From contig NC_061510.1 of NCBI RefSeq assembly GCF_022539505.1, forward strand, positions 32,637,047 to 32,701,046: 64,000 nt of DNA, written 5' to 3'. A model generated the notes under the pieces. That model was not told where the DNA came from. It did not search any database and was given only the letters and a program-made list of their open reading frames with translations. This DNA is from Lolium rigidum (Eukaryota; Streptophyta; Magnoliopsida; Poales; Poaceae). Below are positions 1 to 10,502 of this stretch, in pieces. The position numbers were made by a program, and so were the translations under genes. Within the stretch, counting starts at the first letter, position 1. Each line of letters starts with the position of its first letter.

Positions 1-249
1 GGAGATTTGGGTTATATCAGAGAGTACTTTGATGATATAAAGGCCTGGGATGAGTGGCCAATACGTGTGGATAGATTAGGAAACTACGGTATGAGAAATG
101 AACAAAGGCCATACCGTTCGGAGGATGTATTGGCTGCACATCGCAGACGGAAGGAGTTCAATGAATATTTCCTTCGGATCATAGAACGGAGTGATGAAGA
201 AATATATGCTCGAATGAAGATCGGATTCATTCATCCCGGCGTATCCTAA
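1..249 (+). pseudogene. C-terminal fragment of an F-box/DUF295 (KIB1-4 propeller-type) protein, 5' end outside the window
   Basis: The reading frame is open from the first base to a TAA at 247-249. About 80 residues are visible, and they match, with a few substitutions, the C-terminus of the complete copy at 33450-33671 (shared motifs include KAWDEWP, NYGM and RRKEFNEYF). That family in grasses combines an N-terminal F-box with a DUF295 beta-propeller and is thought to act as substrate adaptors of SCF ubiquitin ligases. This copy runs about 12 residues past the stop used by the 33-kb copy, ending in HPGVS. Whether the gene is intact upstream cannot be judged from here. Family assignment rests on the longer paralogue; it is typed as a pseudogene only because it is a fragment. 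Confidence 0.7.
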
Positions 250-425
250 TCTTCATGTTGGCCATACATTGCGTCTTGTATTATTTTCAGATTAGTTTGT
301 CGTGAACATTAACATTGTTATTGGTCGCTTTTGGTCGTTGAATGCAGTTTATGTATTATACTCCGTACTTAGTTTTCTGGATTTATTATGTTGTGAATTT
401 TTCCTATACTAGCTTCTAGATTTGA
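250..425 (+). other. 3' flank homologous to the 3' flank of the second DUF295 copy
   Basis: The sequence after the stop codon (for example 'ttagtttgtcgtgaacatta' and 'tatactagcttctagattt') is repeated with small changes at about 33690-33870. The duplication therefore covers the end of the gene plus some 175 bases of 3' UTR/flank. Similarity stops near 425, where the other copy continues into the right part of MULE A and this one does not. Confidence 0.7.
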
Positions 426-836
426 CTGATTTTGTTTGTAATGATGATGGCTTGATGTGGTCTGTCGGCCTTGACTGCCGGAGCAGAGCAATTAACCAGG
501 TGTACCGTCTTTATATTAGTATTATATTATATTACTTGACCATAGCCATATTCAAAATAAAATCTCTGTCGGGCGGCAAAATCTCCCGCCAATTCTGAAA
601 TATTTCAGACGGGTTTTTGAATGGGATAAGAAGATAGATCACGATGATAGTAACCGGTATTTAATGTGATGATGATTTGATTTTTCACTCGGCCTTGAAC
701 ATAGGTACTAGTACGGTGTCACAATTTTTTATCATTATACTTCGACCTTAGCCAAATTCAAAATATCATAGCGGCAAAACTTCCCGCCCACAAAATACAA
801 AAATTTCACACGCTTCCAAATTCCCATTCTACCCCT
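426..836. other. Low-copy AT-rich spacer with a degenerate direct repeat
   Basis: No open reading frame of interest. Two diverged copies of a segment of about 90 bases are visible near 525-612 and 735-822; both contain a 'gcggcaaaa..tcccgcc' motif followed by 'aaatatttca' or 'aaaatttcaca'. No element ends were found. Confidence 0.4.
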
Positions 837-1409
837 GTGGAGATGGCAGCAAAGTCGTTTGGTGGGGGGGTCTACCCATCATTTTTTTCGATCACCACCT
901 CCCTAGCCCAGAAACCCTCCCAAAAAAAATTCATTTCCCTCATACCACCCATCGGAACTTCCAAAGTCCCTCTCTCCCACCTCCACGACCACCGCACCGA
1001 AACATCCCCGCCGGACTTCTCTGGCCTACCCGAGGAATCGCGATCCTCGTCATCCGACTGCCTGCCGGAGCCGCTTCATCGACGCCGTCATCAACCGGAC
1101 CGGATCATCCCCGCCGAACCTCCAAACCATATGCTCATCCAGCAGTCTACCGCAGTCGCTTCAGCTGCGGTATCGTCCACCCCACCGGAGCCGCTTCGCC
1201 GGATCCGTCGTCCACCGCATCGAATCTTGCTCACCGACACCGCTGTGCATGAACCGGATCTGCTTCACCGGCGCCGTGCATGATCTAAACTCTTGTACTG
1301 TCGCTTTTCTATTGCTTGCTTGCAAGTTCTTGTTTAATCTTGGGAAACCTGTTTGTGCTAACGACGCGCCATTGTTTTTTGCAGATGAGATGAGTAACCA
1401 TGAATTGTA
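837..1409 (+). other. Possible 5' leader with an intron, pyrimidine-rich
   Basis: A C-rich stretch (900-1280) resembling a grass 5' UTR is followed by T-rich sequence ending in 'ttttttgcag' at 1375-1384, a good 3' splice site. A 148-codon reading frame lies here but has low-complexity composition and no recognisable domain, so I do not call it a gene. Confidence 0.3.
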
Positions 1410-1514
1410 ATGGCCGTCTCTCCAACCCCAAGTAGCACATGTAGTGTACTTCATCACCGGATCTATCAACCCCGTGAAGATCTCGTCGTGACTCCCACGA
1501 GTGCTTCTCCTAAT
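1410..1514 (+). CDS. Possible first coding exon of an unidentified gene
   Basis: ATG at 1410 opens 35 codons (beginning MAVSPTPSSTCSVLHH) that end exactly at a canonical donor AAT|GTAAGT at 1515, in phase 0. The ATG lies 26 bases after a strong acceptor (ttttttgcag). I do not recognise the peptide, and no following exon could be found, because the downstream 1.5 kb is a repeat array. This may be the start of a gene with a very long intron, or a broken remnant. Confidence 0.25.
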
Positions 1515-1599
1515 GTAAGTCCCTGTTTTTAGCGCCATGTTCCGGGTTCGTATGCTTGTTTATCCGAAGCTCTTTTAGTTCATTCCTAGATATGACCGT

Positions 1600-3030
1600 A
1601 ACACCTTGCTATTTTCTAGTTCATTGCTAACTTTAAGCGGTTGAACATTTTGGTTTGCATTCCCTCGCTTCCGTAGATGTAGCCATCATAACTTCTATCT
1701 TGCTCGGTCGTCGTTACAAAAATTATAGGTCGCTACTATTTTGTTCATGCCAATCTTGTTCTCCCCGAACATGTTGGTTTGCATTCCCTGTACTACAGTG
1801 ATGGCATTGTTATTTCTATCCACTTCGTCGTAAGCTAACAAAGTAACTGCTCGCTATTAGTTCCTCGCATGCTATCGCTCTCGCCATCCCTGCAGTACAA
1901 ATTTATTTGAACTCGTCACAGCGAGCTACTTCCATCATAATTTTGTCTCGCCATCCGATTCTACAAGTTGGTGTGCATTCCCTCTTCTACAAGTTCACAG
2001 TGATCCCACTATATTCCGTTTCTCGGTCCATCCTAAGCCATAGCATTAACTATCCTATATGTGTTGCTCATCACAACTTTATATCCCGAAACAAATTGAT
2101 TTGTTTCCCTTATCTACAAGTTTATGAGTGATGCCATTATAACTCCTATCCGTTTTATTCCTAGCTATTATAGTAACATCCTGCTATTATTTAGTTCATG
2201 GCCAATTTTAAGTAATTGCACATGTTGGTTCGCATTCCCTGCTCTATAGCTTTTGGAATCGTAACTTCTATATTTGGTTTACATTCCTCGCTCTGTAGAT
2301 CTAGCCATCATAACTTTATCTTGTTCAGTCGTTGTTACAAAAATTATGGCCTGCTACTATGTTGTTTGTGCCAATTTTTTACTCCATGAACATGTTGGCT
2401 TGCATTCCCTGTACTACAGGTGATGCCATTGTTTTGTATCTAGTTCATTGTAAGCTAACAAAGTAAGGACTTAGTTTGGCATGCTATCACTATGCTATCT
2501 AGCCTCGTAGTACAAATAAACTTGTCATACTACTAGATAATAATTTCGTGTGCCATCTTGTTCTTTAAAAGCTGCATTATTGACTTGTTTCTCCGACTTG
2601 GCATGACGCTCACATATGGAATGCCGAACATATTGGTTTGCATTCCCTCTTATACAAGTTCACAGAGTGATCCCACTATATTCGTATCTGGTCCATCCTA
2701 AGCTCCAAGCATTAACTATCCTCTATGTGTTGCTCATTACAAGTTTATATCCCGAAACATCTTGATTTGCATCCCCTTCACTATAAGTTCAGGAGTATTA
2801 TTTAGTTCACGGCCAAAATGATGTAATTGCACTTGGCACATGTTGGTTCACATTCCCTCCTCTTTAGCTTTTGCCATCATAACTTCTATTTTTGGTTTAC
2901 ATTCCCTACTCTCTAGATGTAGCCATCATAACTTCATCTTGCTCAATCGTTGTTACAAAATTTATAGCCTGCTACTATGTTGTTCATGCCAATCTTGTAC
3001 TCCCTGAACATGTTGGTTTGCATGGGACTC
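1600..3030. repeat. Tandem repeat, unit about 620 bp, about 2.3 copies
   Basis: Landmarks recur at a regular distance: 'tagccatcataactt' at about 1679, 2303 and 2924, 'gaacatgttgg' at about 1768, 2390 and 3008, and 'gttgctcat' with 'tatatcccgaaaca' at about 2062 and 2731. Copies are diverged and the last is truncated at about 3020. Every unit contains several 'tggtttgcattccct' motifs, so a shorter repeat is nested inside. No reading frame. It lies directly downstream of the possible exon at 1410-1514 and could be intronic. Confidence 0.75.
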
Positions 3031-3539
3031 GATAGTAGTAAGTCTGCTGTTTCATTCTAACATGCTCTTTTATATTGGCTATTGGTATGCAGCATGCACT
3101 CTTTGTTTGCTTATTGTGCGCATTACAACGATCTTGTTATAACGACGAAATGATGAGTTCCAAATTCTTTGCCAAACAATATAGTAGTGTCTTTGCCTTT
3201 CCATTGTTGCTATCTTAAGTTGTAATGTCTTTGTTTCAGATATAGGTGCTGCATGTACAACTTAAAAGATTGCCGGGTCGCTTCATTGTATTGCTAGGTT
3301 TAATTACCATTCAATTTCTCTGGATTCTGTAATATTTTTTCAAAGCCTTGCAGCTGATGTAATATTTAGTTAGTTTTTATAGTTCTTTCGCGCATTTTTT
3401 CTTTGGTGCTTGTGGTAAGTGAGGCTATCCGACAGAAATCATGTGGTGCGTAAATGTTCTTAGTATCTAAATCACAAATTCCCATCACTTAAACGGCCCA
3501 ATTAAGCGAAATCACTAAAGCGCCTATTATGCCGGCATA
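3031..3539. other. Unassigned sequence before the GGGCCGGCCC array
   Basis: No gene, RNA or element boundary recognised. The left end of the CACTA-like element whose right end is at 12065 should lie here or further left, but no CACTAC terminus was found. Confidence 0.3.
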
Positions 3540-4583
3540 TACACACCAACTAAACGGGCTGGCCCACTTACTTATTGTGCCAGCCCACTTGCTTTAAGGT
3601 GGACCCCACCCACTACTGGGCCGGCCCAAGAATGTAGAAAGTGGGCCCCACAAGCTTATTGGGCCGGCCCGCTAACTCGTCGGGCCAGCCCACCTGATTA
3701 ACCGTGGACCCCACATACTAATTGGGCCGGCCCACTAACTTGTTGGGCCAGCCCAAAAGCTTTTGTGGTGGACCCCACACACTAAATGGGCCGGCCCTTT
3801 AACAGGATAGTGGGGCCCACCTGCGTTTTTGGCCCGGCCCACCATCTTGTTGGGCCGGCCCACTTGCTATATGGTGGACCCCACATATTAAATGGGCCGG
3901 CCCTTTAACAGGAAAGTGGGACCCACCTGTGTTTTGGCCCGGCCCACTTGCTATACGGTGGACCCCACATATTAAATGGGTCGGCCCTTTAACAGGAAAG
4001 TGGGACCCACCTATGTTTTGGCCCGGCCCACTATCTTGTTGGGCCGACCCAGTTGCTATACGGTGGACCCCACGTACTAAATGGGTCGGCCCTTTAGCAG
4101 GAAAGTGGGACCCACCTACGTTTTTTTGGCCCGACCCACTTTCTTGTTGGGCTAGCCCACTTGCTATATGGTGGACCCCACATACTAAATGGGTCGGCCC
4201 TTTAAAAAGGAAAGTGGGACCCACATGTGTTTTTGGCTCGGCCCACTATCTTCTTGGGCTGGCCCACTTGCTATATGGTGGATCCCACATACTAAATGGG
4301 CCGGCCCATTAACGAGAAAGTGGGACCCACTCGTGTTTTTGGCCCGGCCCACTGGCTTGTTGGGCCAGCCCATTTGATCTATTGTGGACCCCACATACTA
4401 AATGGGCCGGCCCGATAGCAGGAAAGTGGGACCCACATGCTTATTGGGCCGGCCCAATAACTTCTTGGGCCGGCCCACTTGCTTCAAGGTGGACCCCACT
4501 TTTTAAATGGGCCGGCCCATTAAAGGTTTGACCAGTCAACCTGAGAGGTTAGGCCCGGCCCATGTAACTAATGGACCAGCCCA
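3540..4583. repeat. GC-rich array with GGGCCGGCCC palindromes, about 9 units
   Basis: Blocks of 'ggtggaccccacatactaaa', 'gggccggccc' and 'gaaagtgggacccac' recur, with the 'tggaccccac' landmark near 3705, 3769, 3875, 3959, 4063, 4172, 4279, 4385 and 4490 (usual spacing about 105). It resembles the subterminal arrays of CACTA elements. The same motif reappears at 11706-11740, beyond the Gypsy insertion, so array and terminus were once contiguous. Reading frames on both strands here (up to 141 codons) are translations of the repeat. Confidence 0.85.
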
Positions 4584-4588
4584 GCTAT

Positions 4589-5759
4589 TGTTATCACCAG
4601 AATTTGACCGAGTCAGAAGTGGGCCGTGATCAAGATGGACGTGAAGAATATATATATAGAAGAAATACGTGAATCGGCCTTTTATACCAAGTTGGGCTTA
4701 ATTGCCCGTGTATCTGTAACATATTAGATCGCATCTTAGTTTAGAAGTTAGAATCTTACTCGTGCACGGTTTGGTGCACGCCCACATTAGAAAGTCCCCT
4801 GGACTATAAATATGTATCTAGGGTTTATGGAATAAACAACAACCAACGTTCAACCACAAACAAATCTCGGCGCATCGCCAACTCCTTCATCTCGAGGGTT
4901 TTCTCCGGTAAGCACCATGCTGCTTAGATCGCATCTTGCGATCTAGGCAGCACAAGCCTACCCACGTTGTTCATGCGTTGCTCGTACTGAAGCCTTTTTG
5001 ATGGCGAGCAACGTAGTTATCTTAGATGTGTTAGGGTTAGCATTGTTCTTCGAATTACATGCTTTCGTTATGCAACCCTTGCACGTCTAGCCGCCCTTAC
5101 ACCTATCTTAGGTGTAGGGGCGGCACCCCGCTTGATCATAATTTAGTAGATCTGATCCGTTACGGTTGCTCCTTGTTTCATCAAGGATTAGTTTAACATC
5201 CGCAATAGTTAGGCCTTACAAAGGGTTGGAGGATCCAGCGGCGTGTAGGGTGGCGTTTGCTAGCCCTAGAAAGGATGTTCCGGGGATCAACCTCGTGTTG
5301 GTTTTTAGGCCCTGTCTAGGATCGGCTTACGGTCACCGTGCGCGAGCGCGAGGCCCAATCGTGAGTAGGATGATCCGATTATGCGGTGAAAACCCTAAAT
5401 CGTCGTAGATCTAATCAGCTTTATCTTGATCAAGCGGGACCACCATATATTCGGACACCTTGTCCGGATCATGGGTGGATCGGCTCTTTGAGCCGATTCA
5501 CGGAGATAACCCGAGAGCCGATCGAGGCTCGTATTTAATGTTTACGTGTATGCCATGCAGGAAACTAAGCGAGGCATCATCCACACCTTCCCGACCGGGT
5601 ATAGGTCGGGTGGCACGCCCTTGCGATTGGCATCGGCGCGTGCGACCGGGAGGCTTTGCGGGCCGTCGCTCCGAGGGACCGGGGCCGGCCGCAGCCCTAG
5701 TTGTTCCCGGCTCTACCGTGTTGACCATCTCTCGCCCGCCGGGGGTTTCGACGTCAACA
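4589..5759 (+). repeat. 5' LTR of the Gypsy element (1171 bp)
   Basis: Starts TGTTATCACCAGAATTTGAC and ends GACGTCAACA. By eye it differs from the 3' LTR at about 16 positions, most of them C/T or G/A exchanges plus a few 1-bp indels, which suggests a fairly young insertion. It contains 'tataaat' near 4806 and a long transcribed-looking leader. A reverse-orientation solo copy of the same LTR lies at 60685-61854. Confidence 0.95.
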
Positions 5760-5820
5760 CATTCTCGGCACGCCCGGTGGGACAACCTTCGACATCCACC
5801 ACATCGCCGTTCGCATCCGA

Positions 5821-8592
5821 GATGGCGGAAGGCACTCCGGTCAAGTACGAGGATCCGCCCGATGAGCTCAAGAAGAAGCATGACGAAATCAAGGCGGTCC
5901 TCGAAGCCGAACTCATCGGCTCTTTCCACCGAACCCGCTCCCATGGCGTCGGTGGAAGGGTTTCACACTCGAAGGCGCACTCGATGGAGTGGATCCGTCC
6001 GCCCCGTCGGAAGAACGCACCGAGTCGCCGCGGCAGGAGATCAACTACATGGTGGCTCATTCGCCGCACCACCACTCGAGAGCCTCGGTGAACACCTTGG
6101 AGCGTGTCGCTATGCGCGTCGTCCGAGAAATCATGAGCCACCGGTATTCTCCGTCGGGACCAGCTCCGGGGACTTTCAAGGGAGAGATGCCACTCCAGCC
6201 CCGGCCGTTCGCATGGGCAGCACCGGAACTGCCGAACTCATCGGCATACGTCGTCTACAAGATTGGTGGTGATCCCGGTGACTACCAATTCCTACCCGAG
6301 GCACCCAAGGAGATCCCGCACGGATACGCGTGCACATACGTACCGGATCGCAACGCCCGGGCACTCTCGAACCGAGCTGCAATATCGGGGGCCTCTCGGA
6401 ACGGCGAGGAGGAACGTCGGGAGCCGATCCCGAGAAGCAATCGTGGCTAGCTAAGTACGCCACTCCGACAAACCTCCAAAGCCCAGCTCCTGCAGCTTGG
6501 CTTAGAACCGGAAAAGCAAGCATGGCTGGTTAAGTATGCCACCCCGGCGAATCTTCGGGGTTCGACACCTTCGACCATCACGGCGGATCAGATTTGTGCA
6601 ATTACGAAAGATCGGCTCGGCATGATGCCGAAAAGGAAGACGTTCGGCTACACCAAGCCGTACCCCAACGACTACGAACTGATCCCGCTACCACCCAAAT
6701 ATCGGCTCCCGGACTTCACGAAGTTTAGTGGATCAGATGGTTCCAGCTCCATCGAACATGTGAGCCGGTATTTGGCATAACTGGGCACGATCTCAGCATC
6801 AGACGAGTTGCGCGTGAGATTCTTCGCACAGTCCCTCACAGGATCGGCTTTCGGGTGGTACACATCGCTGCCACCGAACTCCATCCGGACTTGGAAGCAG
6901 TTGGAAGAGCAGTTCCATGAGCAGTATCACTCGGAGGCTTCCGATGTTGGTATTGCCGATCTAGCGCAAGTACGACGGAAGCGCGGGAGACGAGTGTCGA
7001 ATACGTCCAGCGCTTCAGGACCATTAGGAACCGATGCTTTTCGGCTCATATAAGCGAAAAGAAGCGGTCGAGTTGGCGGTGGTGGGTCTCTCATCATCAA
7101 TCAAGGACGTGGCCTCCCAAGCGTGACTACCCTTCGTTGGCGCACATGGTGCGTAGGCTGTCGGCATATGAACAGCGCCACCCGGATGTTTACCAGGACA
7201 AATTCAAGCGTGCGGTGACCTTGGTTGAGGCGAGACGAAGATGAAGGTGCTATGGGAGATCGGGGAGGTAGCAGTGGCTGAATGGACTCGAGCGACGAGC
7301 CCCGTGACCCGCAAATGGGTGAAGCCACAAGGCCCTCCAAAAGGGTTCGACTTCGACGTGACCAAGACCGAACAGATTTTTGATCTCTTACTCACGGAGA
7401 AGCATATAAAGGTACCCGAAGGCCACAAGATCCCCACGGCGCGAGAGCTGAACGGAAAGCCATACCGCAAATGGCATAACACGTTCTCCCACACCACCAA
7501 CGACCGCAGGGTGTGGCGGCAACAGATCCAAATGGCGATAGAAAATGGACGGTTGATTTTTAACCGAGACGCCATGAAGGTCGACACACACCCCTTCCCC
7601 GCCGTAAACATGGTGGAGTATACTTACCATGGAGGGTGCCAGCCGGATTTCTCGTGCAAAATCAATATGGTAGATCTTGGACACCACGCTGGCAAGGATG
7701 GAGATGAGGGCAGCTGCTCTCATAGCAAAGATACAGAGGAAGCCGCTCCACGCGATCGGCTCCGCCAAGATGGCAAGCGCTACGTCACAGAGGGAGAAGT
7801 GAAGAACATAAGATATCAGCGACCTCTCTTCGATCACCTCCTCAACAAGTATGTGAGTCGATACGACCAACGCCGACGGTCCAGCGATGATGATGAAAGA
7901 GATCGTCTGGCTAGAGAAGCCAGAAGACATCGTTGGCATAATCGCGATGAGGAGGAGCACGAGCGTTGTGCCAAGGGAAAGGCAAGGGAGCGAGACGACG
8001 AGGACAGACACTGGGATTGTCCCTTCTTCGAGCACTCGCCGGGATTCAGGAATGAGCCGATTGCCAACAATCGGCAATTGCCCGTAATGCAACCGAAGAA
8101 GAAGGAGGCAGCCAACGTGTCCGTGTTCGAGCGCTTGGGACCTCTCCCGCCACGGAGCAAACGAGCTGAGTCCCCTCGGTTGAAAGATCTCGAAGATTCA
8201 GAAGACGAGGGAGAAGAAGAAGACAGTATCACCGACCAAGGTGGTGCCTCGATGGACTCAGCCGTTCCCGTAAACGCAGGGTTCAACGATTGCGCGGCCC
8301 GGAAGAAGCCGAGAGGTTATACTTGCATACATTGAGGAAGGCAAGGCCTGATCCGGCTGCGAAGGTTCAGCGAACCCTGGATGAAGAGGGTCGTCCACGG
8401 AAAATGGAGTGGCGCCCCAAGCAAAGGAAAGCCGATGATGAAACATCGGCCGGCACAAACATGGTGCTCGTTCTTCCGACGAAGCTTAGTGCTCCACGAT
8501 TACACGATGCACTCAAGGTGGGCGACAGCAAGCGCACCAACATGATGAAGTCAGAGATTGGGCTGGTTTTGTCTACCGGCCCGAACGAGTAG
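5821..8592 (+). pseudogene. Degraded gag polyprotein of the Gypsy element
   Basis: ATG at 5821 begins MAEGTPVKYEDPPDELKKKH. The frame then shifts several times (near 5940, 6450, 6980 and 7230). A retrotransposon-gag (capsid) domain is readable at about 6700-7020, with RVRFFAQSLTGSAFGWY as its core. An in-frame TAA at 6778-6780 interrupts it (SRYLA*LGTI), probably a CAA to TAA change. The longest continuous piece is 7241-8335 (364 codons). It contains QMAIENGRLIFNRDAMKVDT, the VNMVEYTYHGGCQPDFSC segment and charged, Asp/Glu/Arg-rich C-terminal sequence typical of long Tat-type gag proteins. A further piece (RTLDEEGRP..MEWRPKQRKAD) ends at 8592. Non-functional as it stands. Confidence 0.85.
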
Positions 8593-9790
8593 CAAGAGCA
8601 CGTCAATGAGCAAACGTGGCGAGGCTGATCCTTGTGATCGGCCCCAAAAATTTATGAAGGGACATTACAAAACCTTCACCGAGCAAGCAACATGCAGGCC
8701 GATTCCAGCAATCGGCCAAAAAATTATCCTCACCATCCATTTTTCCTGGGTTCAACATGTTATCCAACAGAGCCGATACCATCAATTCTCTTGACAGAAT
8801 CGGCTCGGGGGGGCACCCAGGTGGATAAAACACGAGGATATGCAATGGAAGCGTCTCATCCTTTGGTGATGGGTATTGGAGTATGGGGGCCGATGCACCA
8901 GTCGGCCGTAAAAAAATCTGAAAAATTCGAAATTTTTTGAGCACAGCCGATGCAGCAGACATCGACTTAAGGATATAAAAGCCGATGCATGGCCATCGAC
9001 TCAAGAGGAATAACTGTTACGATCAGAGGGCCAATGGAGCACGAAGGGGGATTTTAATGGAAGAACTCCTCAATGGAGTAGTTTAAGGGCTCGGATCCTC
9101 TCTTCAAGGACAAGGCCAAGAGCAGCCTGGACGTGCAGATCGGGTAAAGGGTGGATTGCATTAGATCCACCAAAGGGAAGGAGCCGATCTAGCCGGCAAG
9201 ATGCAGGAAGAACTGAAGAAGCTCGGGGGGCAGCTCACCTTGAAGGCTCTCTGCTCTGGGAAGCCGATTTATGTTCCAATCGGCTGGTTCTGCACAAGAA
9301 GCTCCCTCAGACATAATCAAGCCCAGGTCCATACAGCTAATTTGCGTATCCTCGTCTCTGTTTTGCCTTGGCTGAGACTCGGGGGGCAACAGGCCTGGTA
9401 GGTGCTCTATTTTTGAGAGCCGATTGGAGTTACCTCGGCTGTCACTGCATCATGATCTTCTCGGGGAGGAACCGGGAAGGAAAAGCCGTCGTCCGGGTAC
9501 GAGGTTTGGACCGTGCTCTGGTGCTGCAAGAAAAGGAAGAGACTCGGTTTCTCAAATTAGCCGATGAACAGTCGTCGGCTGCGGGACTGCCAAAACGCCA
9601 CGGTCAAGAGAAACAATATAGTCCGATTCGTTACTATCGGTCTTGGTGTGGCAAGCGGGAGGATGGAAATTGGATTAATGGAAGGAGAAATTGGAAGAAC
9701 AATTCTCGTTAATTCAAAGGAGCGGCTTTACAAGAAGAGCCGATGGCTATCAAAAGAGGGATCTGGTGCCTAGTGCACTGCCACTCGCTA
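8593..9790 (+). other. Non-coding internal spacer of the Gypsy element, rich in ATCGGC/GCCGAT
   Basis: No domain-bearing reading frame. The hexamers ATCGGC and GCCGAT occur over and over (for example near 8638, 8699, 8711, 8773, 8803, 8891, 8946, 8982, 9182, 9264, 9280, 9419, 9561 and 9741). In an autonomous relative the protease-RT-RNase H-integrase region would be upstream of this segment; here it is missing. Confidence 0.6.
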
Positions 9791-9821
9791 GTCCTACCCT
9801 ACTAGTCGTCGCTCGTCCTCA

Positions 9822-10220
9822 TCATCGCCGTCGTCGAGGTCGTCGGCGCTGCTCCCGAGAAGCTCCTCGCCGTTGCTGCCCCGGCCCGTCGGCCGGAGCT
9901 TCCTCCTCCTCCTCGTCATCATCATCATCCTCGCTATCCGCCCAGCTGCGGAAGCGCTTCGTTGGAGGATACCCGGCGGAGGAGGAGGAATCATCTTCCT
10001 CCTCCTCATCTTCTTCTTCCTCGTCGTCATCGTCGTCCTCGCTGTCCGCCCACATGCGGGAGCGCTTCTTCGGCGGAAGCCTGGCGGAGGGGGAGGCCTT
10101 GGTCCTCTCCGCTTCTCCTCCTTTCTTCTCCTTGTCAGAGGAGATGGGGTTGTCCTCTTCCTTGTTCTTCGGCGACGGTTGGAGAGAGAGGCCTGAAGCG
10201 GAGGAGGAAGAGGAAGACAT
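9822..10220 (-). CDS. Antisense ORF of the Gypsy element (Ser-rich, acidic, nuclear-signal-like)
   Basis: Reads from ATG at 10220 to a stop at 9822, about 132 residues, opposite in direction to gag. It begins MSSSSSSASGLSLQPSPKN and contains two copies of a module: a basic (P)PxKRxRxWADSEDD motif followed by a run of Asp/Glu. It ends in a poly-arginine tail. The basic-plus-acidic pattern is compatible with a nuclear protein, but no enzymatic domain is seen and the function is unknown. Antisense ORFs near the 3' LTR are an established feature of Tat/Retand elements. The frame is open further upstream to 10334, but the ATG at 10220 is preferred because composition changes there. It lies about 280 bp from the 3' LTR and is apparently intact. 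Confidence 0.6.
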   Translation of the reverse strand: MSSSSSSASGLSLQPSPKNKEEDNPISSDKEKKGGEAERTKASPSARLPPKKRSRMWADSEDDDDDEEEEDEEEEDDSSSSAGYPPTKRFRSWADSEDDDDDEEEEEAPADGPGQQRRGASREQRRRPRRRR

Positions 10221-10484
10221 GGCTGCAGGGGAGAAGGGTTTTTTGGTTTGGTGAACAGAGCAGAGCAAGGGGATGGAGCGGCGAACCGTTTTGCAAAGAT
10301 AAATAAAGAGAGTGAAGTGGAGATTTAATGCCATAACGGTTCTCGAGGGTGTGATGCTGAAATTGTCAATTCATACAGAGAAGCCCAGGAGGCGAGGCGT
10401 AATGATGGAAGATTCGCGGCAGTTCGCTCCGCCACGACATGACCCGACGAAAGAAGAGCATAATGATTTTGGAAATGTCATTTC

Positions 10485-10502
10485 CAAAACCAGGGGGGCA
10501 TG
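10485..10502 (+). promoter_or_regulatory. Polypurine tract of the Gypsy element
   Basis: Purine-rich 'aaaaccaggggggcatg' lies immediately before the 3' LTR start TGTTATCACC at 10503, the expected position for plus-strand priming. Confidence 0.7.

Noticed and set aside
1..425. A third MULE at the left edge of the window
   Set aside because: The DUF295 3' flank diverges at about 425 and no TIR or 9-bp duplication follows.
3799..4394. Overlapping long frames on both strands in the GGGCCGGCCC region
   Set aside because: Repeat units without stops read in either direction; peptide is the repeat, no start context or domain.
5460..6272. 270-codon frame overlapping the Gypsy 5' LTR and gag start
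   Set aside because: Crosses the LTR border and lies in a different frame from the recognisable gag segments.
7388..8286. Long minus-strand frames opposite gag
   Set aside because: Shadows of the plus-strand gag reading frame; no domain.
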